This document shows, in pieces, positions 45,836 through 57,245 of a DNA stretch of 64,000 bases. Made by a program: the position numbers and the translations under genes. The notes under the pieces are model-generated. The model worked only from the letters and a program-made list of their open reading frames with translations. It ran no database searches and was not told where the DNA came from. The stretch comes from Aplidium turbinatum. Its lineage: Eukaryota; Chordata; Ascidiacea; Aplousobranchia; Polyclinidae. Each line of letters begins with the position of its first letter. Positions within the stretch are counted from its first letter, which is position 1. The stretch lies in contig OU964921.1 of assembly GCA_918807975.1 (NCBI GenBank), positions 23,586,498-23,650,497 on the forward strand, in the 5' to 3' direction.

Positions 45836-46830
45836 GGGGAAGTCCACGTTCTCCTGATCTAATTTGTCCAACTTGCTTAGTGCCAGTTTGACATAAAATT
45901 TGTCGTGATTTTGGAACGGTGTTTATCCCTGTTTCATTCAAAATCCAGATTCTTGTTGGTGGGGGCTTTACACTGTCATACATATTTTCAAGGTTGTCAA
46001 AAAATGCTTTGACGTTAAAGCGATTGAATGCCATTGCTCGGGCAAGGCTGGTCGACTCTGGTGTTCTTAAGCTGAGATCACCCATTCGCTTACGGAAGCC
46101 CTTTAACCAATCTTCTCCAGCCATTTGATTTGTGTTCCATGAATCTGGAATTTTCTTCTTTTTCTTTTGGGCATATTCAAATGCCAACTTTTTGACGTTT
46201 AATTTGTCGAGACCATAGAATAGTTTTGACATCTTAACAATGTGGAGTTTCAATGCGGATTCTTCGTCCATTGTAAATATCTACAAAAATAAACATTCAG
46301 ATTAGTTTTTTTTCTCCTCTGCTTTATTTACACTTCTCCATCACCATTCTCTTCTGTATCAAATTATAATGAAGAGTTGGCTAATTTGTTGTTCCTGTTT
46401 TATCAAACTTGGCTACAATGACTGATGAAGCGAAATATTGAAATTTATTTTCTTTACCTACTTACCAGCCTAGGCTACTGGTAGGCTATCTATTCACATC
46501 AATTCTGCTGTATACAGTATCATGCTTATAACTGTTTAGAACTAGGCCTAGGTGTAAAGCAAAAACTTGTAATCTTAATGCTAAACAGAGCTATAGGTAG
46601 CTTAGGCCTACTTACTTGAGTTGTAACCATGGTCTTTTTTTTAACTTCAGTACTTCCTGTAACCATATTTTTCTTGTAGCGATGCAAGGTACCGTACTGA
46701 GAGGAATTTCATAAATTTTGGAAGCTTTTCTAATACTCATAGCATTTGAAAGAACATCATTTATAGCTTTTTTCAGGTTTTGTTCAGAAAACAATCCCTT
46801 ATTTGACTTTCTAGGTTTGAAAGTAGGCAT
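45836..46830 (-). pseudogene. pogo-type transposase, two exons, C-terminal half lost
   Basis: Exon 1 (46830-46616) starts MPTFKPRKSNKGLFSEQNL and gives the psq helix-turn-helix (KKAINDVLSNAMSIRKASK). One base is missing after IPLSTV. A donor CTCAA|GTAAGTAG is at 46616 and an acceptor TTTTTGTAG at 46281, bounding a 335-bp intron. Exon 2 (46280 down) holds a CENP-B-type helix block (WLKGFRKRMGDLSLRTPEST) and the start of the DDE domain, IWILNETGINTVP, where the first catalytic Asp of the usual DETG is Asn. It ends TKQVGQIRSGERG directly against the inverted repeat. Catalytically dead, DNA-binding part nearly complete. Confidence 0.85.
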
Positions 46831-47264
46831 GATCTGTAATTCAAGAACAAAAGGGACCTATGGAACACCTATGTGAAACAGTGTTCCATAGGTCCCACAT
46901 AGCCATGATGTTTAGATAACCGGTTGTAAGTTTGAAATGATGCACTTCACTGTGCTGCATTCTTGTCTATATACTGTTTAAATAAATGGTTTCATCGGAG
47001 ATTCTGCGCTAAGAGTCCTGCTTGCCCTAAACTCCTGAAGAATTCTTACAAAGTTAGACCTCAAAGGTACATTTTCAAGCTCAAAAACATAAAAAAGCGT
47101 TTGCGTCTTTCAAAACAGCCTTTTCCAGAATTTTCGAAGTTGATTTCTGCTTACATGTCAAAACGGTGTTTCCAAATATAAATATTTTTTTAAATCCACT
47201 TTTGGTTTGGGAGCAAATCTGGTGTTCCATAGGTCCCGGCGTTCCATAGGTCCCACACTTCCCC
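45836..47264 (-). mobile_element. pogo/Tigger-type element, internally deleted
   Basis: GGGGAAGT after TA (45834-45835) and ACTTCCCC before TA (47265-47266) form the ends with the TA duplication of the Tc1/mariner group. GTTCCATAGGTCCC words occur near the right end at about 46852, 46883, 47222 and 47240, several inverted to each other. The minus strand carries a two-exon transposase relic that stops abruptly at the left inverted end, so the 3' half of the gene is missing. Confidence 0.85.
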
Positions 47265-47404
47265 TACCTCCAACGGTTGCGAATTGAAAACGTGGATTTA
47301 GCACACAAAAATTTGTAAGATTTGTTTACGCACCACCACGACTCAAAACCGAGTGAACAGTTTATGCATGTTGTGCATCAAATTAGACCTTGCAAAATCT
47401 TTAT

Positions 47405-47495
47405 TATTAATTGATTGATTGATTGAATCTTTATCCTCGGACTGGGAAAGCTTCTTGCAGAGCTTAATCCTGGCAGTTTCGCATACTTGTTGATG
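47405..47495 (-). mobile_element. SINE family A tail fragment
   Basis: On the minus strand: AAGTATGCGAAACTGCCAGG, AAGAAGCTTTCCCAGTCCGAGG and ATAAAGATTC with an (AATC)n end. Same tail as 28330-28405. Confidence 0.7.
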
Positions 47496-47788
47496 CTGTG
47501 ATCCGTAACTTTGGATGGCAAAAGGTTCGGAATGGATTGAATGCTTTGTTGAGCTATTTTTATTGCCCGCATTAATTTTTCCTTTATCTACTGTAGGTTA
47601 TACTAAAATTACCACCTATAACAATTTCGATTCACAACATGACTGGAACCAACGCAGACGCAGTGACGCAGACTTGTCAAGGGAGGAGACGTTATCACCG
47701 ACCCAAAAGCGGCTCTTGCAGGATTCCACACAACGAACAGACAAGTATTCATCAGCAAACACGCCCGCACTGCTTTAACACTGTAGAG

Positions 47789-49164
47789 CAGCGTTTCTTA
47801 ACCGGGGGTGCTAGCACCCCCTGGGGGTGCTGGAATAGACTGTAGGGGGTGCTAAATGCATGCTGTATAATATCAAAAAATGCCATTTTACTTTTCTGCA
47901 TTTTTTCGTCTTTCTGCCAGTATCAGTAGTTGTTATATCAATGATTGCTGTTTCGAAGTAGCCTACATGGTTTGCTGTTATTGTAGTCAGCTCCCAGTCA
48001 AGTACGCAACTTGATCCTGAGTAGATTGTGCGAACTTACCTGGTGGGTGCGTACCTGCAGTTTTGTATTCACCTACATAACCTCACCATGCGTTTTTACC
48101 CGCGTGGCTACCGCATGCGTGAATTGCACGCATTGAAACACACAAATTTTGGTTTATTAGGACCTATGTACCCCTGAAGAGTAGTTTTGGAGAATAAACA
48201 AAATGATGAATTTGTACATCGCTTTCCTTCGCCAAAGGTTAATGGCGGGGCCAAAATTTTGACATGGTTTTGATCGCTGGCGGTATATTTTGTAGTGAGG
48301 TTTCTTGTCGTCTAACAAACTGTGCTGTTGTATTAATAGAGTTGATTCACTTACATATGGTTATAATCGGAGATGTACGTAGCCTATACGCCGCAAATTC
48401 TACGCCGCATACTTGCGGCGTAGACTTTTTGTTTACGCTAACGCTTGCGGCCACATGTTTTTGGATAGTTGTCGCTTGAGGCTACGCCGTAAAGTTTTCG
48501 CGTTTTTTTAGCGCATAGCCTCAACGCATACTTTTTAATGTCTTAGCTGTTGTTTGTATTTTTTTTTATCAAACTTTCCAGATTTTGAATAAGTTGAAGG
48601 AATGTTTTCAATGGGCAAAGACATATTGAAACCAAAACGCAGCAAAATGTCAGATGAACAGTTTCAGATGCTTGTGTTTCTTCGTGGAAATTCAAAATAA
48701 AACTTGTTTGCTTCGAGTGGTTTATACCGTGTGAATGTTTGGCACCTAGCAATCAAAATGAGTTTACGCTAGTTATGCGCTGACGCCGCCAACTTTTTTT
48801 ACAAGTTGAAGTTACGTTGACGCATACGGCGTATGTTTTTCGAACGTTTGCGTTTACGCTGAAGGCGTCAATATTTTTTGTATGCGAGTACATCACTGGT
48901 TCTAATTGAATTTCTGTTGGTGAATGAAAGTGAAATATCAAATTCTGAATCAACTTCGTTAAAACAACAGCACAGTTTGTTAGACGACAAGAGACTTCAT
49001 TACAAAATATATCGCCAGCGATCTGCAAGCATGTCAAAATTTCCGCCTCTACTACACTTTTGTCCGGCACTGTAGTAGTCGTATGTTAACGATAGTTAGG
49101 GGGTGCTAGGCTGTTCAGGCCTAGTTACAGGGGTGCTAAAGTCAGAAAAGGTTAAGAAACGCTG
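47789..49164. mobile_element. Non-autonomous hAT element
   Basis: Perfect 15-bp inverted ends CAGCGTTTCTTAACC (47789) and GGTTAAGAAACGCTG (ending 49164), with the 8-bp CTGTAGAG at 47781-47788 and 49165-49172. GGGGGTGCT words lie inside both ends. No transposase frame is recognised. Confidence 0.95.
48262..49040. repeat. Inner inverted repeat within the hAT
   Basis: GATCGCTGGCGGTATATTTT..TCTTGTCGTCTAACAAACTG (48270-48335) is repeated inverted at about 48962-49022. Between the arms lie many CGC-rich words (TACGCCGCA, TGCGGCGTAG, GCATACGGCGTA) that pair across 48380-48890. It looks like a second element nested inside the hAT, but no target duplication was seen. Confidence 0.6.
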
Positions 49165-49650
49165 CTGTAGAGAGTTTGAACAAACTATACTGCATTCTTT
49201 GGAGATGGTGAATTTTTCTGGGAAGTATCTTTATTTGGGGCCGGAAAATCGTTTTGGTATGGGACCTAAATTCTCCTCTCAACGGCCGTGGCCAAAGGCA
49301 CCATGTATGAGGTGTGCATGTGCACATACAACTTTACTGCAATTTCTTCAAGAGAAAATATTGAGCAACAATGGCAATTTTGCTGCAAGTGTAGTCGAGT
49401 GATTTTCATAATTATTGAAAGAAGTTTTTTCATACAGATATACACGTTGTTTAAAATCGAAACTTTAAACGAATTCAATTTCAGGATGAGGAAAGTAGCC
49501 AAGTGTAAGACACATGATGCAACGCATGATACAAATTCTTTACTTGTATTTTTGCTGAAAAATGTTTTTTTGGGGCCCACTTTTCATATTGTTTCCCGAC
49601 CAGTCATGATTTCTCTCGGAGGCCCTGCTGCCAATCTCGGTGACCGGGCC

Positions 49651-49897
49651 ACAACTTTTGAAAAGGTACCATTATAAAATCCCCTTTCAACTTGGTTTGG
49701 TAATTACAGAAGAAAAAAGAGCAACAGCTGTGGTGGGAATCAAACCCACGTCAATGTAATTACTATAATTACTACCACCGCCCTAACCCAATGCGCCAAG
49801 CCAGCCGATGGGGAACGAAGGACTAAACTGAGCTAAAATTTACGTTTTCCTTTGTTGCTCAGAGGGGATTTTTTTATGGTACCTTTTCAAAAGTTGC
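49651..49897 (-). mobile_element. MITE with 9-bp target duplication and tRNA-like core
   Basis: Inverted ends ACAACTTTTGAAAAGGTACC (49651) and GGTACCTTTTCAAAAGTTGC (ending 49897) extend about 40 bp. GACCGGGCC flanks at 49642-49650 and 49898-49906. A 9-bp duplication with long inverted ends suggests Mutator-like mobilisation. On the minus strand the centre reads TTGGCGCATTGGGTTAGG (A-box like) and GTGGGTTTGATTCCCACCA (B box), then TTGCTCTTTTTTC. Confidence 0.8.
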
Positions 49898-49916
49898 GAC
49901 CGGGCCTGCGTCAGTG

Positions 49917-50024
49917 ATTCAAAGCCTCTACAGGTATGCGAAACTGCCAGGATTAAACTCTGTAAGAAGCTTTTCCAGTCTGAGGATAAAGATTTAATCA
50001 AATCAAAAATCAAATCAATGTAGC
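49917..50024 (+). mobile_element. SINE family A tail fragment
   Basis: AGCCTCTACAGGTATGCGAA, ACTGCCAGGATTAAAC and CAGTCTGAGGATAAAGATTT followed by AATCAAATCAAAAATC repeats. It adjoins the tRNA-core MITE and is an independent insertion. Confidence 0.7.
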
Positions 50025-50029
50025 CTACC

Positions 50030-50765
50030 TGCCGTAAACTGTAAAGCATACACTTGCTTTGTTTATTTAATGTGTTTGCATTCTATTTGTGCAATCCTGT
50101 CGTATTTCGTTTGCTGTTATATAATTTCAAAAGCGAGTATTACTTTTAGTTCTTATGACATCTTAAACGTATTGATTTCATACTGGGTTGTTCTGTGAAT
50201 AAGTTTATCATAAAAGCCTACGAGAACACATTTCACTGATTGTGGAACATTCCTCGTTTACTTCTGATCCGGTTTGCAATACGCAAAACGCTAAAGAACA
50301 ACAGGGAATTTTTAGATTCTTTGCATTCATGTACTTTTGATTTTTTGCATGTTGAAGAGCTAATTTTTAAAAAAGCCAAATTTAAGGCCAAATCTAGAAA
50401 AAGACCAAATGTATAATTTCTAAGGCCAACAGACTCTAAAACAAGCCAAATTTGAGAAACTTGGCCAATCTGGCAACCCTGCGACAGAACAAGCAATTCA
50501 AAAATTGCTTCCACAGATTAGTTAAAAGAAACGTAAATAGTGCAAAGTTTGCGCTGCTTTTTTTTCCTTTGTTTCTCACTTGTTTCTTCGTATAGAAAAA
50601 ACGAGAGCAAGGGATGCGATATGAATCTATGCTTCCGTAAGGTCCCAACTTTTTTAAAATTAAAACGGAGCTGAAATCATACGGGGACATGAGTCAGAAG
50701 ATGCTTTAATTCGTATTCAGGTAAAGAAATTACGAAATCGTATTACCGACAAATATCATCTTCTC
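50030..50765. other. hAT interior, no gene seen
   Basis: No domain recognised. CTTGGCCAATCTGGCAACCCTG at about 50459-50480 resembles a hAT right end, but no matching left end was found. Confidence 0.4.
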
Positions 50766-51785
50766 TTTTTTCAATGGAAGCAATGCTTCTCTTGCTTCCA
50801 TTGAGGATACGCCCCTGTAATAAATACTTAAAAAAATTGAAAAATACTAACATTTATAAATATTTACTTTATCTCATAAACTTTCTGAGATTTATGTCGC
50901 ACCTCAACAGCCTTTGTACACAATTGTACACCACCAGTGCAACTTGCAAGTATGGTACGGTTGCTCCAGTGTTAAGGGAGAGTCTCTAACGAGTGGGTGT
51001 GTGCAGTAGGCTGTGCCAAAAAATGGTGAGGTTCATGGATTTTTTCTTAACTTTCTGAAAAGTTGTAGTGGACTTTTACAAACACAATGTGAAAAAATAA
51101 TTAAAAATAATGACATCACACAGTCGCGCTGGGCGTTTCTATGGTTACAAGTACCCATTTCATAAAAATTGTCATAATTCGAAAACCACTGGAGATAAAA
51201 AGATGAACATTGCATCAAAAGCTGCAGAAGTGGCATGTTTACATCTGCTCTAAGAACACTTTTTATTCTAGGACCACTTGAAAAATATTTATAAGCAAAA
51301 AACTCAATTTTACTATTTTTTCGCAGGAGGTGAGATGCAGGACCTATTAGGCATTTTTTTCTTTTTTGCTCTCATTTCTTCAGCTTATATCAACAAAATT
51401 TTTAGAGAATACGGCCAAGATCAATGTTTATTGACTGTGTAAATATCTTGACAATCGAATTTATTTTTGAGAGGTTAAAGCTTATAGGCCTACAAACTTT
51501 TTTGAAGAGTGTATAATCAATCCTGCCCCTGAAGGACCTATTATAATATTATACACAAGCAAACAGTGAAAAACAAAACATGTTTTTTTCACTTTCATTG
51601 CAAAAAAAGCACATGAAAATGTGAAATAATAATACTTAGTGTCTACAAATATTTTAATTGCCAAAGTAAGATTGATTAGCAATACATCAATAGCTCTTAA
51701 CTGGGTAAGAAGCGTCTTCATAAGAGGGGTGTTGAACTTTTTTTCCACCACAGCCAAAATTCACTATTATTGTTGAAATAACTTT

Positions 51786-51885
51786 TGCAGCGTACATGCA
51801 GCGTACTGTTGCAGCAGCACTGTTGCAGCGTACTGTTGCAGCAGCACTGTTGCAGCAGCACTGTTGCAGCGTACTGTTGCTAGAA
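51786..51885 (+). repeat. Short tandem repeat GCAGCGTACTGTT / GCAGCAGCACTGTT
   Basis: About seven alternating 13-15 bp units, present in the left arm of the foldback only. It probably expanded after the arms were formed. Confidence 0.85.
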
Positions 51886-51944
51886 AATTAAGCTTTATTT
51901 TTAAAACGTACAAAAGTGAATTCTTCAAGTGCCTTAACTCATTG

Positions 51945-51952
51945 TAGGCCTA
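51945..51952 (+). repeat. TAGGCCTA scar: 6-bp difference between foldback arms
   Basis: The left arm reads CTCATTGTAGGCCTATAATAG. The right arm (52781-52794, reverse complement) reads CTCATTGTATAATAG. The difference is exactly GGCCTA at a TA. Confidence 0.85.
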
Positions 51953-52099
51953 TAATAGATCTTGAACATTGTGATGAAAGGGGCGTTCTTCCCGGCTATC
52001 TGCACAAGGCTGAGCACTCACTAGTACAGCGAGCAGTTGCGATTCGCTAACCATAACGGTGTAGCTTCCACGCTAGCCATTCAGACCATCCAATCAACA

Positions 52100-52314
52100 A
52101 TATGTTTCTCGGCAGCCGATTTGTAGTAAGAATTGACAGCGATGGACACCGTTTTTCGCCCATGAGGCTGGGCTCGTCAGTATCGCACCACTAATGACTG
52201 ACTGGTAAAGCGGCAGCAGAATTAGTGGTGCGATACTGACGAGCCCAGCCTCATGGGCGAAACACGGTGTCTATCGCTGTCAATTCTTGCTACAAATCGG
52301 CTGCCGAGAAACAT
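52100..52314. repeat. Inner palindrome 1, ~94-bp arms
   Basis: 52101-52194 and 52221-52314 are inverted copies with a 26-base loop (GACTGACTGGTAAAGCGGCAGC region). Both arms contain CTCGGCAGCCGATTTGTAG and GCCCATGAGGCTGGGCTCG. The arms differ by a few bases. Confidence 0.9.
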
Positions 52315-52790
52315 AGATCTTGGACGTTACTGTGTAATAGGTCCTTCAAGGATTCATTTCAAAGGTGTGAAAGACAAGCTTGAAAGTTTGAGGACATCAC
52401 CAGAGCAGGTTACTAAAACAGCCGTTGACGTTGTTGATTATAAATGGAGTTGAGGTGACAAATACCAAAGACACATTTTCGAAGAATTGCTTCATGTAGA
52501 CTCTTTATTGACGGACATAAAACGAAAAACATTGTTGTCAGTGCTAAAACCTTGCAATTTCGAGCAATTGCAATAACCTGTCTGTCAATAAAGAGTCCAC
52601 ATGAAGCAATACTTCGAAAATGTGTCTTTGGTATTTGTCACCTCAACTCCATTTATAATCAACAACAGCAATGGCTTTTTTGGTAACCTGCTCTGATGAT
52701 GTCGCCAAACTTCCAAGCTTTTTTTTCACACCTTTGAAATGAATCCTTGAAGGACCTATTAAACAGTAACGTCCAAGAGCTATTATACAA
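52315..52790. repeat. Inner palindrome 2, ~200-bp arms
   Basis: AGATCTTGGACGTTACTG (52315) through GACTCTTTATTGACGGACA (about 52515) is repeated inverted at about 52578-52783 (CTGTCAATAAAGAGTCCA to CAGTAACGTCCAAGAGCT). The arms are about 90% identical by eye. The 66-codon open frame in its left arm does not resemble a known protein. Confidence 0.85.
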
Positions 52791-55011
52791 TGAGTGAATT
52801 AAGGCACTTTAAGAATTCACTTTTGTGCGTTTTAAAAATTATATTTACATGTAAACATTATATTACATGTATGCTCCAAAAGTTATTTCAACGAAAATAG
52901 TGAATTATGACCGTGGCGGAAAAGAGTTTAACACCCCTCTTATGAAGATGCCTCTTACCCAGGTAAGAGCTATTGATGTAACGTTAATTAATCTTACTTT
53001 GGCAATTAAAATGTTTATAAACACTAAGTATTATTATTTCACATTTTTATGTGCTTGTTTTTGCAATGAAAGTGAAAAACATGTTTTGTTTTTCAATGTT
53101 TGCTTGTGTATAATACTATAATAGGTCCTTCAGGGGCAAGACCGATTATACACTCTTCAAAAAAGTTTGTAGGCCTATAAGCTTTAACCTCACAAAAATA
53201 AATTCGATTGTCAAGATATTTACCCAATCAACACACATTGACCTTGGCCGCATTCTCTAAAAATTTTGTTTTATTTTGATATGAGCTGAAGAAATGAGAG
53301 CAAAAAGGAAAAAAAATGTTTAATAGGTCTTGCGTCTCCCCTACTACGAAAAAATAGTAAAATTTAGTTTTTTGTTTATAAATATTTTTCAAGTAGTTCT
53401 AGAATAAAAAGTGTTCTTAGAGCAGATATAAACATGTCACTTCTGCAGCTTTTATTGTAAAGTTCATCTTTTTATCTCCAGTGGTTTTCGAATTATGACA
53501 ATTTTTATGAAATGGGTACTGGTAACCATAGAAACGACCAGCGCGACCGTGTGACGTCATTATTTTTAATTATTTTTTCACACTTGTGTTTGTAAAAGTC
53601 CACTACAACTTTTCAGAAAGTTAAGGAAAAATCCATGAACCTCGCCTTTTTTTGGCACAGCCTAGTGTGCAGCTTTGTGGCTTCTATGTGTGTGTTATTT
53701 TTTTCTTATTTTCAAAGATGTAGTTGATGCTTTTTAATCGTTTTTTTTTATGTACCCATTTTCCTTGAGACTTAATAGGTTCTACGGCCCATTGAATTAT
53801 TTGAAGTGACAATACGGCCCACTATAATAAAAAGATTGGAAGCTGACATTCCTGCTTTAGGAGAATAACTCATCACAAAAATTACTCAATTCTGATAGCA
53901 TGCTTGTTCAAAAACATATAATGTAGCCTGTCATCTGGGTTATACCTATATTGATCAGTGGCGTACCGTGACCACTTTGACAGGGTGTTCAGTGACGGCA
54001 AAGCAACAGCGGGGGGTCTGGGGGGCCTCCCCCAGAAAATTTTTAAAATTAACATTGAATTTGGTGCGTTCAGAGAGCATTTTCAGCACAAATTCTGAAC
54101 ATGAACAGAACTGACAAAAATAATGTTGTCGGAATGGAGAAGAATACAAAATAGATATTTATTTGACAGCGCATTGAATGAAAGACTTAATAATATCAAA
54201 CATTAAGTTGCATTTCTAAAGTCACATACTTATTACTTCAGTTCACTTTTTATTTCCGACCATCAAAACGAACAATATCAGCCTACTTGCCATAACACAG
54301 CAGGAGTCTGAAAAAACGCGAAAGTTAAAGCGTGCTCGAGATGGAAATGATTTACTTCATGCAAGGATTAGGCACGGTCGCAACACCTTGAGAAATGTAC
54401 AAGCGAATTAAAAACAAACAGGTGAAAGTTAAAACAAAAAACAATAGCAAAGCAACTCGATAATAAACAAGAAAAGAAAGTCGATTGCTATGTTGGTCGG
54501 CTGTACTTTTATCCGCCGTACTACTTAGTAAAAACGAAAATGTTTAACACCTCGACTACAGAAGGAAAATTCATCTATAGCATAATTCGATTCTTCTTGT
54601 TTGTGCAATAAATTTTTGAATTACATCGTCGTAGAAAGCTTGCTTTTGCTTCAGTTCTAGCAAAAGTTGTTTCCAACGCTGATCACCTCAAACTCTAATC
54701 CAACAAGCTAAAACTTGCTATTGCCTGAGATTTCCCCAATGACGCGCCAAGGTGTGCAGATCAGCGAGGGCACAGCCTGGCTGAGCTAAAACCATTGCTG
54801 TTTTCGCTGCATTGTGACGTCATTTTTCTTAATTGTTTATTTTAAATAGCACTCGCAAAGCTGTCAGTCATAGAAATAGAATAGAATAGAAGCGCCATAG
54901 AGCGCTTTATATGGCACCGTCGCAACTTGCTAGCCGCCATCTTTGTTAGCACATGGTATTCACCGCTGGAGCTTTCTCAAGTTGATATACGTGCTACAAA
55001 TTGTTTACAAA

Positions 55012-55080
55012 ATGCCTTATTGTGCAGCTATGAACTGCACAAATCGCCTCAAAAAGGGCTCAGGGAAAACTTTTTCAGGG
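55012..55080 (+). pseudogene. THAP zinc-finger N-terminus, ~20 residues
   Basis: The ATG at 55012 gives MPYCAAMNCTNRLKKG then SGKTF, the start of a THAP domain: Met-Pro, Cys4-x4-Cys9, an NR pair and a lysine-glycine turn before the usual SFHRFP. THAP domains bind the terminal repeats in P-element transposases. Immediately after KTF the sequence passes into minisatellite units built on TTTTCAGGGATGGTCGAGCA, so the distal Cys-His pair and everything else are lost. The minisatellite word ACTTTTTCAGG may have been seeded by this very codon context, an inference. Confidence 0.75.
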
Positions 55081-57245
55081 ATGGTCGAGCATTTTCAGGG
55101 GTTGTCGAACATTTTCAGAGGTTGTCAGGCATTGTAGAGTAGCTACTTTCAGGCATTGTTGGGAATTTTCAGGCATTGTCTAGGATTTCCAGGCATTGTC
55201 GATCATTATCAGTGGTTGACAGGTTTGGTACCTTAGTCATTGTGGAACATTTTCAGGCATTGTCGAGCATTTGCAGGGATTGTCGAGCATTTTCAGGGGT
55301 TGTCAGGCATTGTAGAGTAGCTACTTTCAGGCATTGTCGATAATTTCCAGACATTGTCTAGGATTTCCAGGCATTGTCGATCATTATCAGTAGTTGGCAG
55401 GCTTATTAGGCATTATAGAACATTTTCAGGCATTGTCGAATATTTTCAGGGGATGTCGAGCATTTTCAGGGGTTGTCAGGCATTGTAGAGTAGCTACTTT
55501 CAGGCATTGTTGATAATTTCCAGGCATTGTCTAGGATTTCCAGGCATTGTCGATCATTATCAGTGGTTGACAGGTTTGGTACCGTAGTCATCATGGAACA
55601 TTTTCAGGCATTGTCGAGCATTTTCAGGGATCGTCGAGCATTTTCAGGGGTTGTCAGGCATTGTAGAGTAGCTACTTTCAGGCATTGTCGATAATTTCCA
55701 GGCATTGTCTAGGATTTCCAGGCATTGTCGATCATTATCAGTGGTTGGCAGGCTTATCAGGCATTATAGAACATTTTCAGGCATTGTCGAACATATTCAG
55801 GGGTTGTCGAGCATTTTCAGGGGTTGTCAGGCATTGTAGAGTAGCTACTTTCAGGCATTGTTGGAAATTTCCAGGCATTGTCGATCATTATGAATGGTTG
55901 ACAGGCTTGTTGTTAGGCATTGTCAGAAATTTTCAAGCATTGTCTAACATGTTTAGGTGTCAGGGGTTTTCAGACATTGTAAAGTACCTTAGATTCTTTC
56001 TGGCAGGCATTGTCGGCAGTGGCGTAGCTAGGGAATGTGCCGCCCGGGCGGATTCAGGTTTTGCCGCCCCTTCAAGAAAAAGCATGCAAAACCAGCCCGG
56101 ATTTAGGGGGGAAGAAGGTGCAGGTGCCCCGGACCCCCCGACTTTTAAAAGGCCCCCATACGTGAAAAAAGTGTAATTTTGTGTTATTTTTTTTTCTTTT
56201 AGATTTGTAGTTTCTGAAAAATGCTGTGCAGTGGTGGATCAATGCTACTGTAGACGTCGAGGGGGTGTTTCGCGCCGTAGGCACAAAAAAATTTTTTTGC
56301 ACGGGGACCCCCCGATCTAAAAGTGCCCTGGGGCCTCCATCAGCTAAATCCGGCCCTGTGTGAAAATGAAATGCGTTTTTTTATCAGATTATAATCAAAA
56401 TCAAAAATCGTAGTCTGAAAGTGCCGTCCCCAGACGTGCCGCCGGAGCGGTCCGCCCCTCCCCCCCCCTGAAAATGCTCGACCATCCCTGAAAATCTTCG
56501 ACAATGCCTGAAAATGTTCTATAATGACTAAAAAATCTGTCAACCACTGATAATGATCGACAATGCATGGAATTTCCCAACAATGCCTGAAAGTAGCTAC
56601 TCCACAATGCCTGACAACCCCTGAAAATGCTCGACAACCCCTGAAAATGCTCGACAATGCCTGAAAATGTTCTATAATACCTAATAAGCCTGTCAACCAC
56701 TGATAATGATCGACAGTGCCTGGAAATCCTAGACAATGCCTTGAAATTCCCAACAATGTCTGAAAGTAGCTACTCCACAATGCCTGACAACCCCTGAAAA
56801 TACTCGACGATCCCTGAAAATGTTCGACAATGCCTGAAAATGTTCCATAATGACTACCAAACCTGCCAACCACTGATATTGAGCAACAATGCCTGGAAAT
56901 CCTAGACAATGCCTGGAAACTCCCAACAATGCCTGAAAGTAGCTACGGTACTCTACAATGCCTGACAACCCCTCAAAATGCTCGACAACCCCTGAATATG
57001 TTTGATAATGCCTGAAAATGTTCGACAATGCCTCACAAGCCTGTCAACCACTGATAATGATCGACAATGCCTGGAAATCCTAGACAATGCCTGGAAATTC
57101 CCAACAATTCCTGAAAGTAGTTAGACTAGGCTACTCTACAATACCTGACAACCCCTGAAAATGCTCGACAACCCCTGAAAATGCTCCACAACCCCCCAAA
57201 AAGCTGACAATACCTGACAATGCCCGACAATGCCTACAATGCCTG
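55066..57245. repeat. Inverted minisatellite, ~22-bp unit in ~177-bp higher-order repeats
   Basis: On the left half (55066-56020) units such as TTTTCAGGCATTGTCGAGCA form a higher-order repeat marked by AGAGTAGCTACTTTCAGG at 55136, 55313, 55493, 55665 and 55842 (spacing 172-180). The right half (56470-57245) has the same organisation inverted, marked by CCTGAAAGTAGCTACT near 56587, 56759, 56933. The two halves would fold together. The long open frames here result from the periodicity and are not genes. Confidence 0.93.
56023..56471. mobile_element. hAT-like MITE at the centre of the minisatellite palindrome
   Basis: It begins CAGTGGCGTAGCTAGG with GTGCCGCCCGGGCGGA inside and ends with CGTGCCGCCGGAGCGG and C-runs then CTG, a degenerate mirror. 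A smaller hAT-like unit with CCGGATTTAG and CTAAATCCGGCCCTG ends is nested at about 56094-56357. No clean target duplication, so boundaries are approximate. Confidence 0.55.

Larger units (their letters stand above)
40774..50817. mobile_element. 10-kb hAT element containing many nested insertions
   Basis: The ends CAGTGGCGTATCCT (40774) and AGGATACGCCCCTG (ending 50817) pair over 13 of 14 bases. A perfect TAATAAAT flanks at 40766-40773 and 50818-50825. No transposase of its own was recognised. Inside are an RTE LINE, SINEs, a pogo element, a hAT and two short inverted-repeat elements with tRNA-like cores. Confidence 0.9.
51007..53664. mobile_element. Giant foldback element with ~0.9-kb inverted arms
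   Basis: TAGGCTGTGCCAAAAAA at 51007 is answered by the same sequence inverted, ending GGCACAGCCTA at 53664. The arms stay alignable for roughly 51007-51960 and 52780-53664. An 8-bp GTGTGCAG flanks at 50999-51006 and 53665-53672. The duplication length suggests hAT-type mobilisation. The centre holds two further independent palindromes. No transposase is recognised. Confidence 0.9.

Noticed and set aside
50459-50480. hAT right end CTTGGCCAATCTGGCAACCCTG
   Set aside because: No corresponding left end or target duplication was found in the surrounding sequence.
51786-51885. CRISPR-like array
   Set aside because: Units are contiguous 13-15 bp tandem repeats without spacers, in a eukaryotic transposon.
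55685-57028. Open frames of 60-190 codons rich in FRHC/HFQ repeats
   Set aside because: Products of the ~22-bp minisatellite unit; no start context or conserved domain, and present mirrored on both strands.
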